Positions 24,694 to 32,727 of a DNA stretch of 45,642 nt are shown piece by piece; position 1 is the stretch's first letter, and the number at the start of each line of letters is the position of its first letter. The stretch is from Candidatus Nanopelagicaceae bacterium. GTDB lineage: Bacteria > Actinomycetota > Actinomycetes > Nanopelagicales > Nanopelagicaceae. Below the pieces are notes generated by a model that had not been told where the DNA came from, did not search any database, and saw nothing but the letters and a program-made list of their open reading frames with translations. The translations under genes were made by a program, and so were the position numbers. Where the stretch lies: positions 1-45,642 of the forward strand of contig VERH01000006.1 of NCBI GenBank assembly GCA_018882735.1, given 5' to 3'.

Positions 24694-25443
24694 TTACTTC
24701 GCTGGCAACCGGAGGCGATAGCCCACGCCACGCACCGTGTGTATGAGCGCAGGCGAGTAGAGATCAATCTTCTTGCGGAGGTAGGAGATGTAGGTTTCAA
24801 CGATTCCAGCATCACCGCGGAAATCGTATTGCCAGACATGATCAAGAATTTGAGACTTTGAAACAACGCGATCTGCGTTAATCATGAGATAGCGGAGCAA
24901 AGTAAATTCGGTAGGAGATAAATCAATCATATTTCCAGCTCGACGAACTTCGTGTGTTGCCTCGTTAAGTTCAAGATCTGCGAAACGAATTGTCTCTTCA
25001 TCAATTGGAGAGATAACAACTCCAGTGCGACGAAGCAGCGCACGCAACCTCGCAACTAACTCTTCTAAGCTAAATGGCTTTGTAACGTAATCATCGCCAC
25101 CAAGTGTTAGCCCTTTAATCTTGTCATCCGTTGAATCTTTTGCAGTTAAGAAGAGAACTCCAACTTCTTGTCCGCTTTCGCGGAGTTGGCGGCAGACTTC
25201 AAAGCCATCAAGATCGGGGAGCATCACATCGAGAATCAGCGCATGTGGTTTGAACTCTTCAGCAACTCGCAGCGCCTCAGCGCCAGTAGCAGCTGTGCGG
25301 ACATCAAAGCCAACAAAGCGGAGGCTTGTGGTGATTAGTTCGCTAATGCTCTTCTCATCATCGACGACAAGAACGCGCTGTGTTGCAACTTCGCTCTCAG
25401 GGGTCATGGTGGGCTCTCTATCTAGGGTGGCGGTGGGTTTCAT
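24694..25443 (-). CDS. OmpR-family response regulator
   Basis: A 249-residue two-component regulator. The receiver domain has the acidic pair in VVDDEKS, the phospho-acceptor Asp72 in LDVMLPDLDG, and the conserved Lys in DDYVTKPFS. The C-terminal winged helix (about 150-247; LSPTEFTLLRYLMINADRVVSKSQIL, VETYISYLRKKID, HTVRGVGYRL) binds DNA. It resembles TrcR-like regulators. The start could be ATG 25443 or the internal ATG at codon 13 (MTPESEV); neither has a strong Shine-Dalgarno. It is paired with the kinase downstream. The region before it contains two DnaA-box-like sites. Confidence 0.94.
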   Translation of the reverse strand: MKPTATLDREPTMTPESEVATQRVLVVDDEKSISELITTSLRFVGFDVRTAATGAEALRVAEEFKPHALILDVMLPDLDGFEVCRQLRESGQEVGVLFLTAKDSTDDKIKGLTLGGDDYVTKPFSLEELVARLRALLRRTGVVISPIDEETIRFADLELNEATHEVRRAGNMIDLSPTEFTLLRYLMINADRVVSKSQILDHVWQYDFRGDAGIVETYISYLRKKIDLYSPALIHTVRGVGYRLRLPAK

Positions 25444-25536
25444 GGGGCGGATACTCGCCGCTCTACTTTAGAACTTCCTGAGAAGTGGCTGGGGCGTCAC
25501 ACCGAATTAGAGATGCCCAAGGATTTATTGCACAGG

Positions 25537-25557
25537 GGTGGATAAAGCTGTGGAGAA
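25537..25557 (-). promoter_or_regulatory. Two DnaA-box-like sites between crgA and the regulator gene
   Basis: Read on the minus strand, 25537-25545 gives TTATCCACC and 25549-25557 gives TTCTCCACA, each one mismatch from TTATCCACA, 3 nt apart. They lie in the 134-nt gap between crgA and the two-component operon, with otherwise no coding capacity. Confidence 0.3.
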
Positions 25558-25577
25558 TTACAGGGGTGTAATTAGTT

Positions 25578-25838
25578 TTAGCGCCAGCGGGTAGCGAGCG
25601 AGAAACCGACTCCGATAAATGCGAAGCCAACGACCATGTTCCAGGCCCCGATATCAGGGATTGGGTATGCGGTCTGGGAGATATAGAAGGTCACGATCCA
25701 AGCCAGGCCGATAAGGAAAGAGCCGAGCATGACCGGCACGAGCCAACGAGGGCTCTCCATCTCCAGCGGATTTTCGACCACGAGGTCTTGCTGGGGGCGG
25801 TTATCTTTCTTCTTCTTACGGATCCGCGACTTAGGCAT
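25578..25838 (-). CDS. crgA: Cell division protein CrgA
   Basis: An 86-residue two-helix membrane protein with a basic cytoplasmic head (MPKSRIRKKKKDNR), helix 1 about 33-53 (WLVPVMLGSFLIGLAWIVTFY), a short loop with PIPDIGAWN, and helix 2 about 66-82. This matches actinobacterial CrgA, which coordinates FtsZ, FtsI and other divisome parts at the septum. A longer open frame exists upstream to 25940, but ATG 25838 gives the usual CrgA N-terminus and lies 7 nt after TAACCT (25846-25851). It is divergent from trpG as in M. tuberculosis, near other origin-side genes. Confidence 0.93.
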   Translation of the reverse strand: MPKSRIRKKKKDNRPQQDLVVENPLEMESPRWLVPVMLGSFLIGLAWIVTFYISQTAYPIPDIGAWNMVVGFAFIGVGFSLATRWR

Positions 25839-25845
25839 GGGCGGC

Positions 25846-25851
25846 AGGTTA
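25846..25851 (-). promoter_or_regulatory. -10 element of crgA
   Basis: TAACCT on the minus strand, 7 nt before the crgA ATG, within the 30-nt gap to trpG. A promoter for trpG on the other strand would have to overlap this site or the crgA start. Confidence 0.45.
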
Positions 25852-25868
25852 CACGAGAGGATGAGTAC

Positions 25869-26498
25869 ATGGGAACCCGGATCCTGGTTATCGATAACTA
25901 TGACTCCTTTGTATTCAATCTCGTTCAATACCTCGAACAACTCGGAGCCGAGTGCACTGTCGTTCGCAACGATGCCCTTGAGGTAACCGAAGCCGATAGA
26001 TACGACGGCGTTCTGATCTCCCCGGGTCCTGGAACCCCGGAAGCTGCTGGCGTATCGATTGCGATGATCAAACGTGCGGCTGAAGTGAAGAAGCCGCTTC
26101 TTGGAGTCTGTTTAGGCCACCAAGCTTTAGCGGTCGCATATGGCGCAACAGTTGATCGCGCTCCGGAATTACTACATGGCAAGACCTCTGAAGTTTCACA
26201 TGATGGAAGTGGAGTTTTTCAAAACCTTCCATCGCCATTTACCGCGACTCGTTATCACTCACTTGCGATAAAAGAAGAGACCTTGCCGAAGGAACTTGTA
26301 GTTACTGGAAGAAGCGAGAGTGGAGTTGTGATGTCAGTTCGCCATCGCGATCTTCCAATTCATGGTGTGCAATTCCATCCCGAGTCAGTAATGACTGAAC
26401 ATGGCCATCACTTGCTTGCAAACTGGTTGGTGGAATGTGGAATGAAAGATGCGGTTAAGAAATCCGAGGGGCTATCCCCGGTATTTAACCGTTTGTAG
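25869..26498 (+). CDS. trpG: Glutamine amidotransferase, anthranilate/aminodeoxychorismate synthase component II
   Basis: A 209-residue class I glutamine amidotransferase. Motifs: ILVIDNYDSFVFNLVQYLEQLG at the start, ISPGPGTPEAAG (oxyanion hole), the nucleophile Cys in GVCLGHQALA, and HGVQFHPESV with the catalytic His and Glu. It delivers ammonia from glutamine to chorismate for tryptophan or folate synthesis; the partner subunit is not in the window. ATG 25869 gives the standard N-terminus, and GAGAGG lies 8 nt upstream, so this gene, unlike crgA, uses a Shine-Dalgarno. Its last 14 nt overlap the convergent pknB gene, an arrangement also known as trpG-pknB neighbours in M. tuberculosis. Confidence 0.93.
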   Translation: MGTRILVIDNYDSFVFNLVQYLEQLGAECTVVRNDALEVTEADRYDGVLISPGPGTPEAAGVSIAMIKRAAEVKKPLLGVCLGHQALAVAYGATVDRAPELLHGKTSEVSHDGSGVFQNLPSPFTATRYHSLAIKEETLPKELVVTGRSESGVVMSVRHRDLPIHGVQFHPESVMTEHGHHLLANWLVECGMKDAVKKSEGLSPVFNRL

Positions 26499-28059
26499 CT
26501 GCTTTATTAATCGTAATAGTTACTGATGAGCCGATTATCTTGGTCTCACCAGCTGTTGGCGCCTGAGCAATAACGACTCCAAGTGGTTGGTTAGCATCGA
26601 AGGCTTCAACGGTTTTCACCAAGAAACCTGCTTGAGTAAGAAGGGTACGCGCTTCAATATCGCTTTTACCTAGAAGATTTGGGACTTTCACATTTCCGCT
26701 AGCAATCTCAAGAGTTACCCCACTTCCGGCCTCAATCGTTGAGCCTTGCTCAGGGGTAACTTTTAAGACGATTCCTGGTTGCTCTTCGGAATCGACAGCG
26801 ATAGTCCGACTTACCCGAAGGCCAGCCGCAGCAAGCGCTGCACGCGCTTCTTCAAGTGGCTTTCCGATGATGTCGGTTGGAACCGTTGCATCACCAGGGC
26901 CATCAGAGAGCGTAAGTGTTACCGAGCTTCCTTCACTCACTCTTACGGTTGCAAGTGGAAGTTGGCTTGCGACGCGATCTTTAGGGATTCGTGCATCAGG
27001 TGCGCGTTGAATTGTGATCGTAAATCCTGAAAGTTGAGCGCGCGCCTCAGATTCCGTTAACCCGACGACGTTTGGAAGTGTTTTCAGTTCCCCCGAAGGC
27101 GTGGGACGAAAGATGAAGAAACTAGTAAGGCCAACTATTCCTACGAGCGCAAGAGCAATCGCCGCGAATCTATTTCGTCCGGGGCTCTTCGCACTCTTTT
27201 GTTTTGGAATCTGGGTTGTGATCCGCTCGCCACGAGAGAGTTTCTTCAAATCTTTTAACATCGCAGCCGCACTTGGGTAGCGATCACTTGAGTTCTTAGC
27301 AAGGGCAACTTCAAAGAATGAATTTAGCGCTGGATCAAGTGAAGGTTCAATTGAAGTAACTGGTGTAAGCGGAGCTGATACATGCTGGTAGGCGATAGCT
27401 ACCGGAGTTTCACCACTAAATGGTGGCTTGCCGGAGACTAATTCATAGAAGAGGCAACCAACAGAGTAGAGATCACTCCGCTCATCGGCTTGGCCACCTG
27501 TTGCTTGTTCAGGTGAAAGGTATTGAGCGGTACCAACGATGTTCCAAGTACTAGTGAGAGTTGCACCGGCATCTGAGAGGGCGCGCGCGATTCCGAAATC
27601 CATCACTTTTACTTCACCGGTATCGGTAATCATGATATTTCCTGGCTTTATATCGCGGTGAACAAGTCCATTCTTATGTGAATAAGCGAGCGCATTTAAA
27701 ACGCCTTCGACGATTTCGATAGCGCGCTCAAATGGAAGCCGGTCTCCAGAATGAAGGATTTCGCGCAAAGTATGGCCTTCTACATACTCCATAACTATGT
27801 AGGGCATTAGTCCACTTGGAGTTTCTTCTTGCCCTGAGTCATAGACCGAGACAATTCCGGGATGATTTAAACCGGCAGCGGCGAGAGCTTCTTTGTTAAA
27901 TCGATTAATGAATGCTGGGTCACGCGCTAAATCACTCCGCAATATCTTTACGGCAACTTCGCGATGCAACCTTTGATCATCGGCAATATAAACATCGGCC
28001 ATTCCGCCAGTGCCAATCATCTGGCCGAGTTTGTAGCGATCGCCAAGAACTCGCTTCAT
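26485..28059 (-). CDS. pknB: PASTA-domain Ser/Thr protein kinase PknB
   Basis: A 524-residue receptor kinase. The cytoplasmic Hanks-type kinase (1-270) has GTGGMADVY, VAVKIL, HRDIKPGNIM and DFGIARA with a Thr-containing activation loop; a juxtamembrane linker precedes one membrane helix (about 297-317); outside are three PASTA repeats (starting near TLPNVVGLTESEARAQL, ATVPTDIIGKPLEEARAAL and VKVPNLLGKSDIEARTLL), which sense peptidoglycan fragments or lipid II. M. tuberculosis PknB has four. It controls cell growth and division by phosphorylating wall-synthesis and division proteins. It overlaps the upstream phosphatase gene by ATGA, so kinase and phosphatase are made together. Confidence 0.95.
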   Translation of the reverse strand: MKRVLGDRYKLGQMIGTGGMADVYIADDQRLHREVAVKILRSDLARDPAFINRFNKEALAAAGLNHPGIVSVYDSGQEETPSGLMPYIVMEYVEGHTLREILHSGDRLPFERAIEIVEGVLNALAYSHKNGLVHRDIKPGNIMITDTGEVKVMDFGIARALSDAGATLTSTWNIVGTAQYLSPEQATGGQADERSDLYSVGCLFYELVSGKPPFSGETPVAIAYQHVSAPLTPVTSIEPSLDPALNSFFEVALAKNSSDRYPSAAAMLKDLKKLSRGERITTQIPKQKSAKSPGRNRFAAIALALVGIVGLTSFFIFRPTPSGELKTLPNVVGLTESEARAQLSGFTITIQRAPDARIPKDRVASQLPLATVRVSEGSSVTLTLSDGPGDATVPTDIIGKPLEEARAALAAAGLRVSRTIAVDSEEQPGIVLKVTPEQGSTIEAGSGVTLEIASGNVKVPNLLGKSDIEARTLLTQAGFLVKTVEAFDANQPLGVVIAQAPTAGETKIIGSSVTITINKAATNG

Positions 28060-28835
28060 TGCGCAGCTCCAATAAGAGTTGTTGTTACCGCGCCCGGAGC
28101 ATCTCCAATACGGACGGCAATCACTGTGACATTATCGGGAGCATCTTTCTTATATGTAAGGTCAACTAAAGAATTCACAGCAGCTTGTAAGTCTTCTTGG
28201 AGCGCTGAGGCAATCTTGCCTTCATCAACGACGACCGTTAGACCATCGCTACATAGAAGATAGATGTCTCCGAGTTCAGCGGGGAATGAAAGCAGCGGCG
28301 CATCAACGCTTGATTTACCCATGAGCGCTTGGGTTAGGAATGAGCGTTGTGGGTGGTCGCTAACTTCTTCTTGAGTGATTCGACCTTGATCAATTAACTC
28401 TTGAACAACAGTGTGATCATGGCTTAACCGGGTGATTTTCTTCCCTCGAATGCGATACGCACGCGAATCACCAATATGCAACAAGTTGACTTGATTATCA
28501 AAGAGAGCGAATGAAGTAAGTGTGGTCCCCATTCCATCAAGCTCTGGTTTTTCATCGGCAATTTTTCTTATTCCCATATCCATTTGTACGATGGAAGTTC
28601 GAAAAATATCGTCTCGTGATTGTGAATCTAATTCTGGATTATTTAATACTGGAAGCAAGTCAGCGAGCGTTTTAATAGCAGTTCTAGAGGCAACTTCACC
28701 TCCGGCATATCCACCCATTCCATCGGCTACCGCAATTAGATTCTGTGAAACTAATCCTGAATCTTCATTTCCATCGCGATGTAATCCCAACTCAGATCGC
28801 CAGGCAAAAGATGCGAAGTGAAGTGTGCGGTTCAT
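28056..28835 (-). CDS. pstP: PP2C-type Ser/Thr protein phosphatase PstP
   Basis: A 259-residue PP2C phosphatase with the metal-binding motifs RDGNEDSG, AVADGMGGYAGGEVASR, LLHIGDSRAYRIRG, and LLCSDGLT, followed by a final conserved Asp in KDAPDNVTVI. It removes phosphate from PknB and its targets. Unlike M. tuberculosis PstP there is no C-terminal membrane helix or external domain: the protein stops right after the phosphatase domain, so it should be cytosolic. TAGGCT (28844-28849) ends 8 nt before ATG 28835. The fha, rodA, pbpA and pknA genes that lie beside pstP/pknB in mycobacteria are not present. Confidence 0.93.
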   Translation of the reverse strand: MNRTLHFASFAWRSELGLHRDGNEDSGLVSQNLIAVADGMGGYAGGEVASRTAIKTLADLLPVLNNPELDSQSRDDIFRTSIVQMDMGIRKIADEKPELDGMGTTLTSFALFDNQVNLLHIGDSRAYRIRGKKITRLSHDHTVVQELIDQGRITQEEVSDHPQRSFLTQALMGKSSVDAPLLSFPAELGDIYLLCSDGLTVVVDEGKIASALQEDLQAAVNSLVDLTYKKDAPDNVTVIAVRIGDAPGAVTTTLIGAAQ

Positions 28836-28843
28836 AATAAGTA

Positions 28844-28872
28844 AGCCTAACGCGCTTGCTTGCCGGTATCCT
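28844..28872. promoter_or_regulatory. Divergent -10 elements of pstP and pheA
   Basis: The 43-nt gap has TAGGCT on the minus strand (28844-28849, 8 nt from the pstP ATG) and TATCCT on the plus strand (28867-28872, 6 nt from the pheA GTG). Both are followed by TTAC or TACG, as in the pcnA/NUDIX gap. Confidence 0.5.
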
Positions 28873-28878
28873 TACGCA

Positions 28879-29799
28879 GTGACTCGCTACGCATATCTCG
28901 GACCAATCGGCACTTTTACTGAGGCCGCGCTCCGAACCGTTGCTTCCGCTAGCGATTCTTTACTCCCATTTGCAAATGTAACGGCAGCCTTAGATTCGGT
29001 ACGTAGTGGTGGGGCGGATCGCGCGCTCGTTCCGATTGAGAATTCCATAGAAGGGGTTGTCGCTAGAACGTTAGATGAATTAGCAATCGGGGAGCCGCTT
29101 GTGATTTATGGGGAAGTAACCCTTCCAGTGACTTTTGCGCTACTTGTAACAAAAGGTAAGAGCGCAAGCGATATTAAAAAGATCGCAACCCATCCTCATG
29201 CCGAATCACAATGCCGGACTTATATCGCTAAGAATTATCCAAGCGCTGAGATCATCGTTACCTCTTCGACTGCAGCAGCCGCCGCATCGTTAAGCAAAGG
29301 CGAATATGACGCTGCTATCGCCGCACCAAATGCGGCTGATACATATGGGCTTGAAGTACTTGCTACAAATATCGGCGATAACGATGGCGCGGTAACTCGA
29401 TTCGTATTAGTTGGAAAACCGGGAGTGGTTCCACCTATGACCGGCCATGACCGCACCTCACTCGCTGCATTTATCGGTGCAGATCACGCGGGAGCGTTAC
29501 TAGAAGTTCTTACCGAGTTTGCAGTACGTGGCGTGAACCTAACCTTCATCCAATCTCGTCCAACTGGTAGAGAGCTCGGCCATTATCACTTCATCATCGA
29601 TGCGGAAGGTCATATAAGTGAAGAGCGAGTAGGCGATGCGTTAACCGGGCTTCGTCGCATCTGTGAAGATGTCAGATACCTAGGTTCATATCCGAGAGCC
29701 GATAAAGTTCCGCCCACAACCACAAAAGCAACCACAGATGAATCTTTTAGCGCCGCCGATAATTGGCTCGCAGATGTGCGCGCTGGGAAGAAAATATGA
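28879..29799 (+). CDS. pheA: Prephenate dehydratase
   Basis: A 306-residue monofunctional enzyme converting prephenate to phenylpyruvate for phenylalanine synthesis. The catalytic domain starts with [18 protein letters not shown] and contains [25 protein letters not shown] and the catalytic Thr in [10 protein letters not shown]-terminal ACT domain ([21 protein letters not shown], then [19 protein letters not shown]) binds phenylalanine for feedback; the usual ESRP is QSRP here. The frame opens further upstream, but GTG 28879 (VTRYAYLG) matches the family start and the TATCCT spacing. It overlaps serS by ATGA. In M. tuberculosis pheA and serS are also near neighbours. Confidence 0.94.
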   Translation: MTRYAYLGPIGTFTEAALRTVASASDSLLPFANVTAALDSVRSGGADRALVPIENSIEGVVARTLDELAIGEPLVIYGEVTLPVTFALLVTKGKSASDIKKIATHPHAESQCRTYIAKNYPSAEIIVTSSTAAAAASLSKGEYDAAIAAPNAADTYGLEVLATNIGDNDGAVTRFVLVGKPGVVPPMTGHDRTSLAAFIGADHAGALLEVLTEFAVRGVNLTFIQSRPTGRELGHYHFIIDAEGHISEERVGDALTGLRRICEDVRYLGSYPRADKVPPTTTKATTDESFSAADNWLADVRAGKKI

Positions 29800-31058
29800 T
29801 TGATGTAAAGCTGCTCCGCGAGAATCCGGATTTAGTCCGCGCCTCACAGAAAGCGCGCGGGGAGAGCACATCTCTAGTTGATGAAGTTCTTGCCGCTGAT
29901 GAAGTTCGCAGGACCGCAATCGTGGAATTTGAAGCGCTTCGGGCTGAACAGAACTCCCTCTCGAAAGCGGTTGGAGCTGCAAAGGGCGATGAAAAGAGCG
30001 CCTTACTTGAGCGAGCAAAGACGCTTTCCGCCCAAGTTAAAGAAGCTGAATCAAAGAAGAGTTCAACCGAAGAAGCATTTAAGAAGTTAGCGCTTGGTAT
30101 TTCAAATGTTGTTGATGAGCGTGCTCCGATTGGTGGCGAAGCAGATTTCAAAGTAATCGAAGAGATTGGCAAACCTCGTAACTTTGATTTTGAAGCAAAG
30201 GATCATGTTGAACTCGGCAAGATTCTTGGCGCGATTGATGTTGAGCGCGGCGCCAAGGTCTCAGGCGCGCGCTTCTATTACTTAACTGGCGTTGGCGCAC
30301 TTCTTGAATTAGCGCTGGTTAATTACGCAATCCAGATGGCAACTAAAGCTGGATTCATCCCGGTCATTCCACCAGTCTTGGTCAAACCTGAAGCGATGGA
30401 GGGAACGGGCTTTCTTGGTCAGGCCGCTGAAAATGTCTTCCATCTCCAAGCAGATGATTTCTATTTAGTTGGAACAAGTGAAGTTCCACTAGCGGCCTAT
30501 CACATGGATGAAATCCTTGATGCTTCAAAGTTACCGCTTCGCTATAGCGGTTATTCACCTTGTTTTAGACGTGAGGCGGGATCTTATGGAAAAGATACTC
30601 GCGGAATTATTCGAGTACATCAATTTGAAAAAGTTGAGATGTTCTCATTTTGTAAGCCAGAAGATGCAGCCGCGGAACACTTACGACTTCTTAATTGGGA
30701 GAAGGATTTCCTTAATGCGATGGAGATTCCTTATCGCGTGATTGATGTCGCTACCGGAGATCTCGGTTCTAGCGCTAACCGTAAATTTGATTGCGAAGCG
30801 TGGATCCCAACCCAGGGTGCATATAGAGAGGTAACGAGCACTTCGAATTGCTCAGATTTCCAAGCCCGCAGGCTGAATATAAGAATCAAAGGTGAGAACG
30901 GAACATCACCAGTTGCAACACTTAATGGAACGCTAGTTGCGGTTCCACGAATGATCGTTGCAATTCTGGAGAATCACCAGCAAAGCGATGGCTCCGTTCT
31001 AGTTCCAAAGGCGCTACAACCTTATTTAGGCACCGATCGATTTACACCGGTGAGCTAA
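29796..31058 (+). CDS. serS: Seryl-tRNA synthetase
   Basis: A 420-residue class II synthetase. The N-terminal coiled-coil arm (about 30-100; [27 protein letters not shown] ... [16 protein letters not shown]) reaches the long variable arm of tRNA-Ser. Catalytic motif 2 is [21 protein letters not shown] and motif 3 ends [16 protein letters not shown]. It charges the two tRNA-Ser genes in this window (TGA, GCT). The longer frame from 29763 is discounted: ATG 29796 gives the canonical [15 protein letters not shown] and overlaps the pheA stop by ATGA. Confidence 0.96.
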   Translation: MIDVKLLRENPDLVRASQKARGESTSLVDEVLAADEVRRTAIVEFEALRAEQNSLSKAVGAAKGDEKSALLERAKTLSAQVKEAESKKSSTEEAFKKLALGISNVVDERAPIGGEADFKVIEEIGKPRNFDFEAKDHVELGKILGAIDVERGAKVSGARFYYLTGVGALLELALVNYAIQMATKAGFIPVIPPVLVKPEAMEGTGFLGQAAENVFHLQADDFYLVGTSEVPLAAYHMDEILDASKLPLRYSGYSPCFRREAGSYGKDTRGIIRVHQFEKVEMFSFCKPEDAAAEHLRLLNWEKDFLNAMEIPYRVIDVATGDLGSSANRKFDCEAWIPTQGAYREVTSTSNCSDFQARRLNIRIKGENGTSPVATLNGTLVAVPRMIVAILENHQQSDGSVLVPKALQPYLGTDRFTPVS

Positions 31059-31880
31059 TTGAGCGCACTTTTACGCCGCCCGAAGTTAATTGCAACAGAT
31101 TTAGATGGCACGATCGTCTCTCACTATGGCGAGATAACTCAGCGAACGAAGTCTGCCTTCTTCGCGGCGCACGAAGCAGGGATTGAGATTTTTTACGTGA
31201 CCGGGCGGCCGCCACGTTGGATGAAAGAGATTGCAGCTGCATTTCCATTTGGTAGCTCCATCTTGGGAAATGGTGCACAGCTCTATGACATCCATAAAGA
31301 TAAAGTTTTAGAAGAGTGGTTGATGCCCAAAGAGGCCCAGGTCGAAACGGTGAACCGACTTCGCCTCGCAATCCCCACGATTTCATTCGCAGTTGAAAAA
31401 CATAACTATTTCCATCGCGAAAAGGCCTATGTACCAAGATGGGATGTCGGCCAAGATAACGTTGGCGTCCACGACATCTTCGAAGTAGTTGATGGCCCCG
31501 CCACAAAGATGTTGGCGCGCTGCTCGGATCAAGAATTAACTTCTGATGAGATGTTAGAGATTGCTAAGCGTGAGTTAGAAGGAATAGCAACCGTCACTCA
31601 CTCGAATCCACACGATTCCCTTTTGGAAATAAATGGCCATGGCGTTTCAAAGGGCGCAACACTTGCGCTCATAGCCGCTCGACATGGAATTACTGCGGAA
31701 GAAACTGTTACTTTCGGCGATAATCCAAATGATTTCACCATGCTTGCTTGGGCAGGACGATCTTGGGCGATGAGCGATGGCCATCCGGATGGAAAGTTGC
31801 ACGCTAAGTCGATTGCTGAACCGTGTGTTGAAGATGGCGTTGCAAAGGTAATCGAGGAGTTATTGGGGTTACCGAAATGA
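31059..31880 (+). CDS. HAD superfamily hydrolase, Cof type
   Basis: A 273-residue HAD phosphatase of the Cof/IIB type: nucleophile motif ATDLDGTIV near residue 14, motif II VTGRPPRW, a large C2 cap domain (about 85-190), the Lys of motif III (SKGATLALI), and GDNPNDFTMLAWAG. Such enzymes dephosphorylate sugar phosphates, pyridoxal phosphate or flavin precursors; the substrate is not evident. The start is TTG at 31059, directly after the serS TAA, with GGTGAG upstream; the next possible starts would delete the first strand. It overlaps the next gene by ATGA, so it belongs to the pheA-serS operon. Confidence 0.9.
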   Translation: MSALLRRPKLIATDLDGTIVSHYGEITQRTKSAFFAAHEAGIEIFYVTGRPPRWMKEIAAAFPFGSSILGNGAQLYDIHKDKVLEEWLMPKEAQVETVNRLRLAIPTISFAVEKHNYFHREKAYVPRWDVGQDNVGVHDIFEVVDGPATKMLARCSDQELTSDEMLEIAKRELEGIATVTHSNPHDSLLEINGHGVSKGATLALIAARHGITAEETVTFGDNPNDFTMLAWAGRSWAMSDGHPDGKLHAKSIAEPCVEDGVAKVIEELLGLPK

Positions 31881-32530
31881 CAACAGTTGTTGTAGTGCCA
31901 ATCTGGTTGGACTTGCTCTGCGTTGGAGTCGGAGCATTCCAAGGAGCACTCTTTGCAATCTTCTATAAGCGCTTTGATTTAGTGGGCGTTACCGCCGTTG
32001 CAATTCTGACTGGGCTCGGTGGTGGATTTCTGCGCGATATCTTGATTGATGCGGGGCGCCCTGCTGGTATGCAGGATCGATACATTCTGACTGCGATTAT
32101 CGGAGTTGCTATTGCGCTAATACTTGGGCGTTGGTATCGCCGGATTGATGGCGCAATCGTCTTCCTAGATTCAATCGCAATGTCATTATTTGCTGTCGCT
32201 GGAACCTATAAAGCGCTGCTCTATGGAACTTCAGAACTAGTTGCCGTTCTAATTGGAATTATCGCTGCTGTTGGTGGCGGAGTCCTAAGAGATGTTGTCT
32301 GTCGAGTCACGCCACAGATTTTCTCCGGTGGTCCGCTTTATGCCACAGCTACTGCAATTGGAGCGAGCGTTTTTGTACTTCTCTATAAGACATCGCTACA
32401 ACTAAATCTAATCGTGGCACTCACCGCGCTTTTGATCGTTGCAATCCATATGACATCGGTCCGATTCCGGATTCACTTAAAGCCAGCGCTATCGGGTTTA
32501 GATGATGAGAATTTTGAGGAGCCCAAGTAA
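31877..32530 (+). CDS. TRIC-type cation channel family protein (UPF0126/YicG-like)
   Basis: A 217-residue membrane protein with seven hydrophobic segments and an internal duplication. Both halves carry the family signature: TAVAILTGLGGGFLRDILIDAGRPA in the first and GIIAAVGGGVLRDVVCRVTPQIF in the second. Bacterial TRIC homologues form trimers and conduct K+ and other monovalent cations. The start ATG 31877 overlaps the HAD gene stop. The C-terminal 25 residues are hydrophilic and acidic. It is the last gene of the operon; tRNA-Ser follows 19 nt later. Confidence 0.9.
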   Translation: MTTVVVVPIWLDLLCVGVGAFQGALFAIFYKRFDLVGVTAVAILTGLGGGFLRDILIDAGRPAGMQDRYILTAIIGVAIALILGRWYRRIDGAIVFLDSIAMSLFAVAGTYKALLYGTSELVAVLIGIIAAVGGGVLRDVVCRVTPQIFSGGPLYATATAIGASVFVLLYKTSLQLNLIVALTALLIVAIHMTSVRFRIHLKPALSGLDDENFEEPK

Positions 32531-32549
32531 GACCGGTAAGTTCTCCCAC

Positions 32550-32635
32550 GGAGGGCTCGCATAGTGGCCTAGTGCACCGGTCTTGAAAACCGGCAAGGGA
32601 AACCTTCGTGGGTTCAAATCCCACGCCCTCCGCCA
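32550..32635 (+). tRNA. tRNA-Ser (anticodon TGA)
   Basis: A class II tRNA: acceptor GGAGGGC/GCCCTCC, anticodon stem CCGGT/ACCGG with loop CTTGAAA (anticodon TGA), a long variable arm AAGG-GAAA-CCTT, T arm GTGGG-TTCAAAT-CCCAC, discriminator G and an encoded CCA (32633-32635). Confidence 0.97.
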
Positions 32636-32650
32636 GAGCAAGACCTGTGT

Positions 32651-32670
32651 GCGAACTCATAGGGGTTCGC
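32651..32670 (+). other. Stem-loop between tRNA-Ser and the sdh operon
   Basis: GCGAAC (32651-32656) and GTTCGC (32665-32670) make a perfect 6-bp stem with an 8-nt loop, 15 nt after the tRNA. No T-run follows, so it is not a clear intrinsic terminator; it could be a processing or weak pausing signal. Confidence 0.3.
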
Positions 32671-32727
32671 CTAGAAAACCCTGAGAAGCGCGAGGAAAAT
32701 TCTCGTCAATCGATCAGGAGGCGCGCT

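Noticed and set aside
25839-25940. 34-codon extension of crgA
   Set aside because: It would overlap the start of trpG on the other strand and lacks similarity to CrgA; ATG 25838 fits both family and promoter spacing.
32651-32670. Intrinsic terminator after tRNA-Ser(TGA)
   Set aside because: The stem is only 6 bp with an 8-nt loop and is not followed by a T-run.
32608-32727. N-terminal extension of the sdhC frame through the tRNA-Ser
   Set aside because: It would overlap a perfect tRNA gene; TTG 32728 has AGGAGG at ideal spacing and gives the family's usual length.
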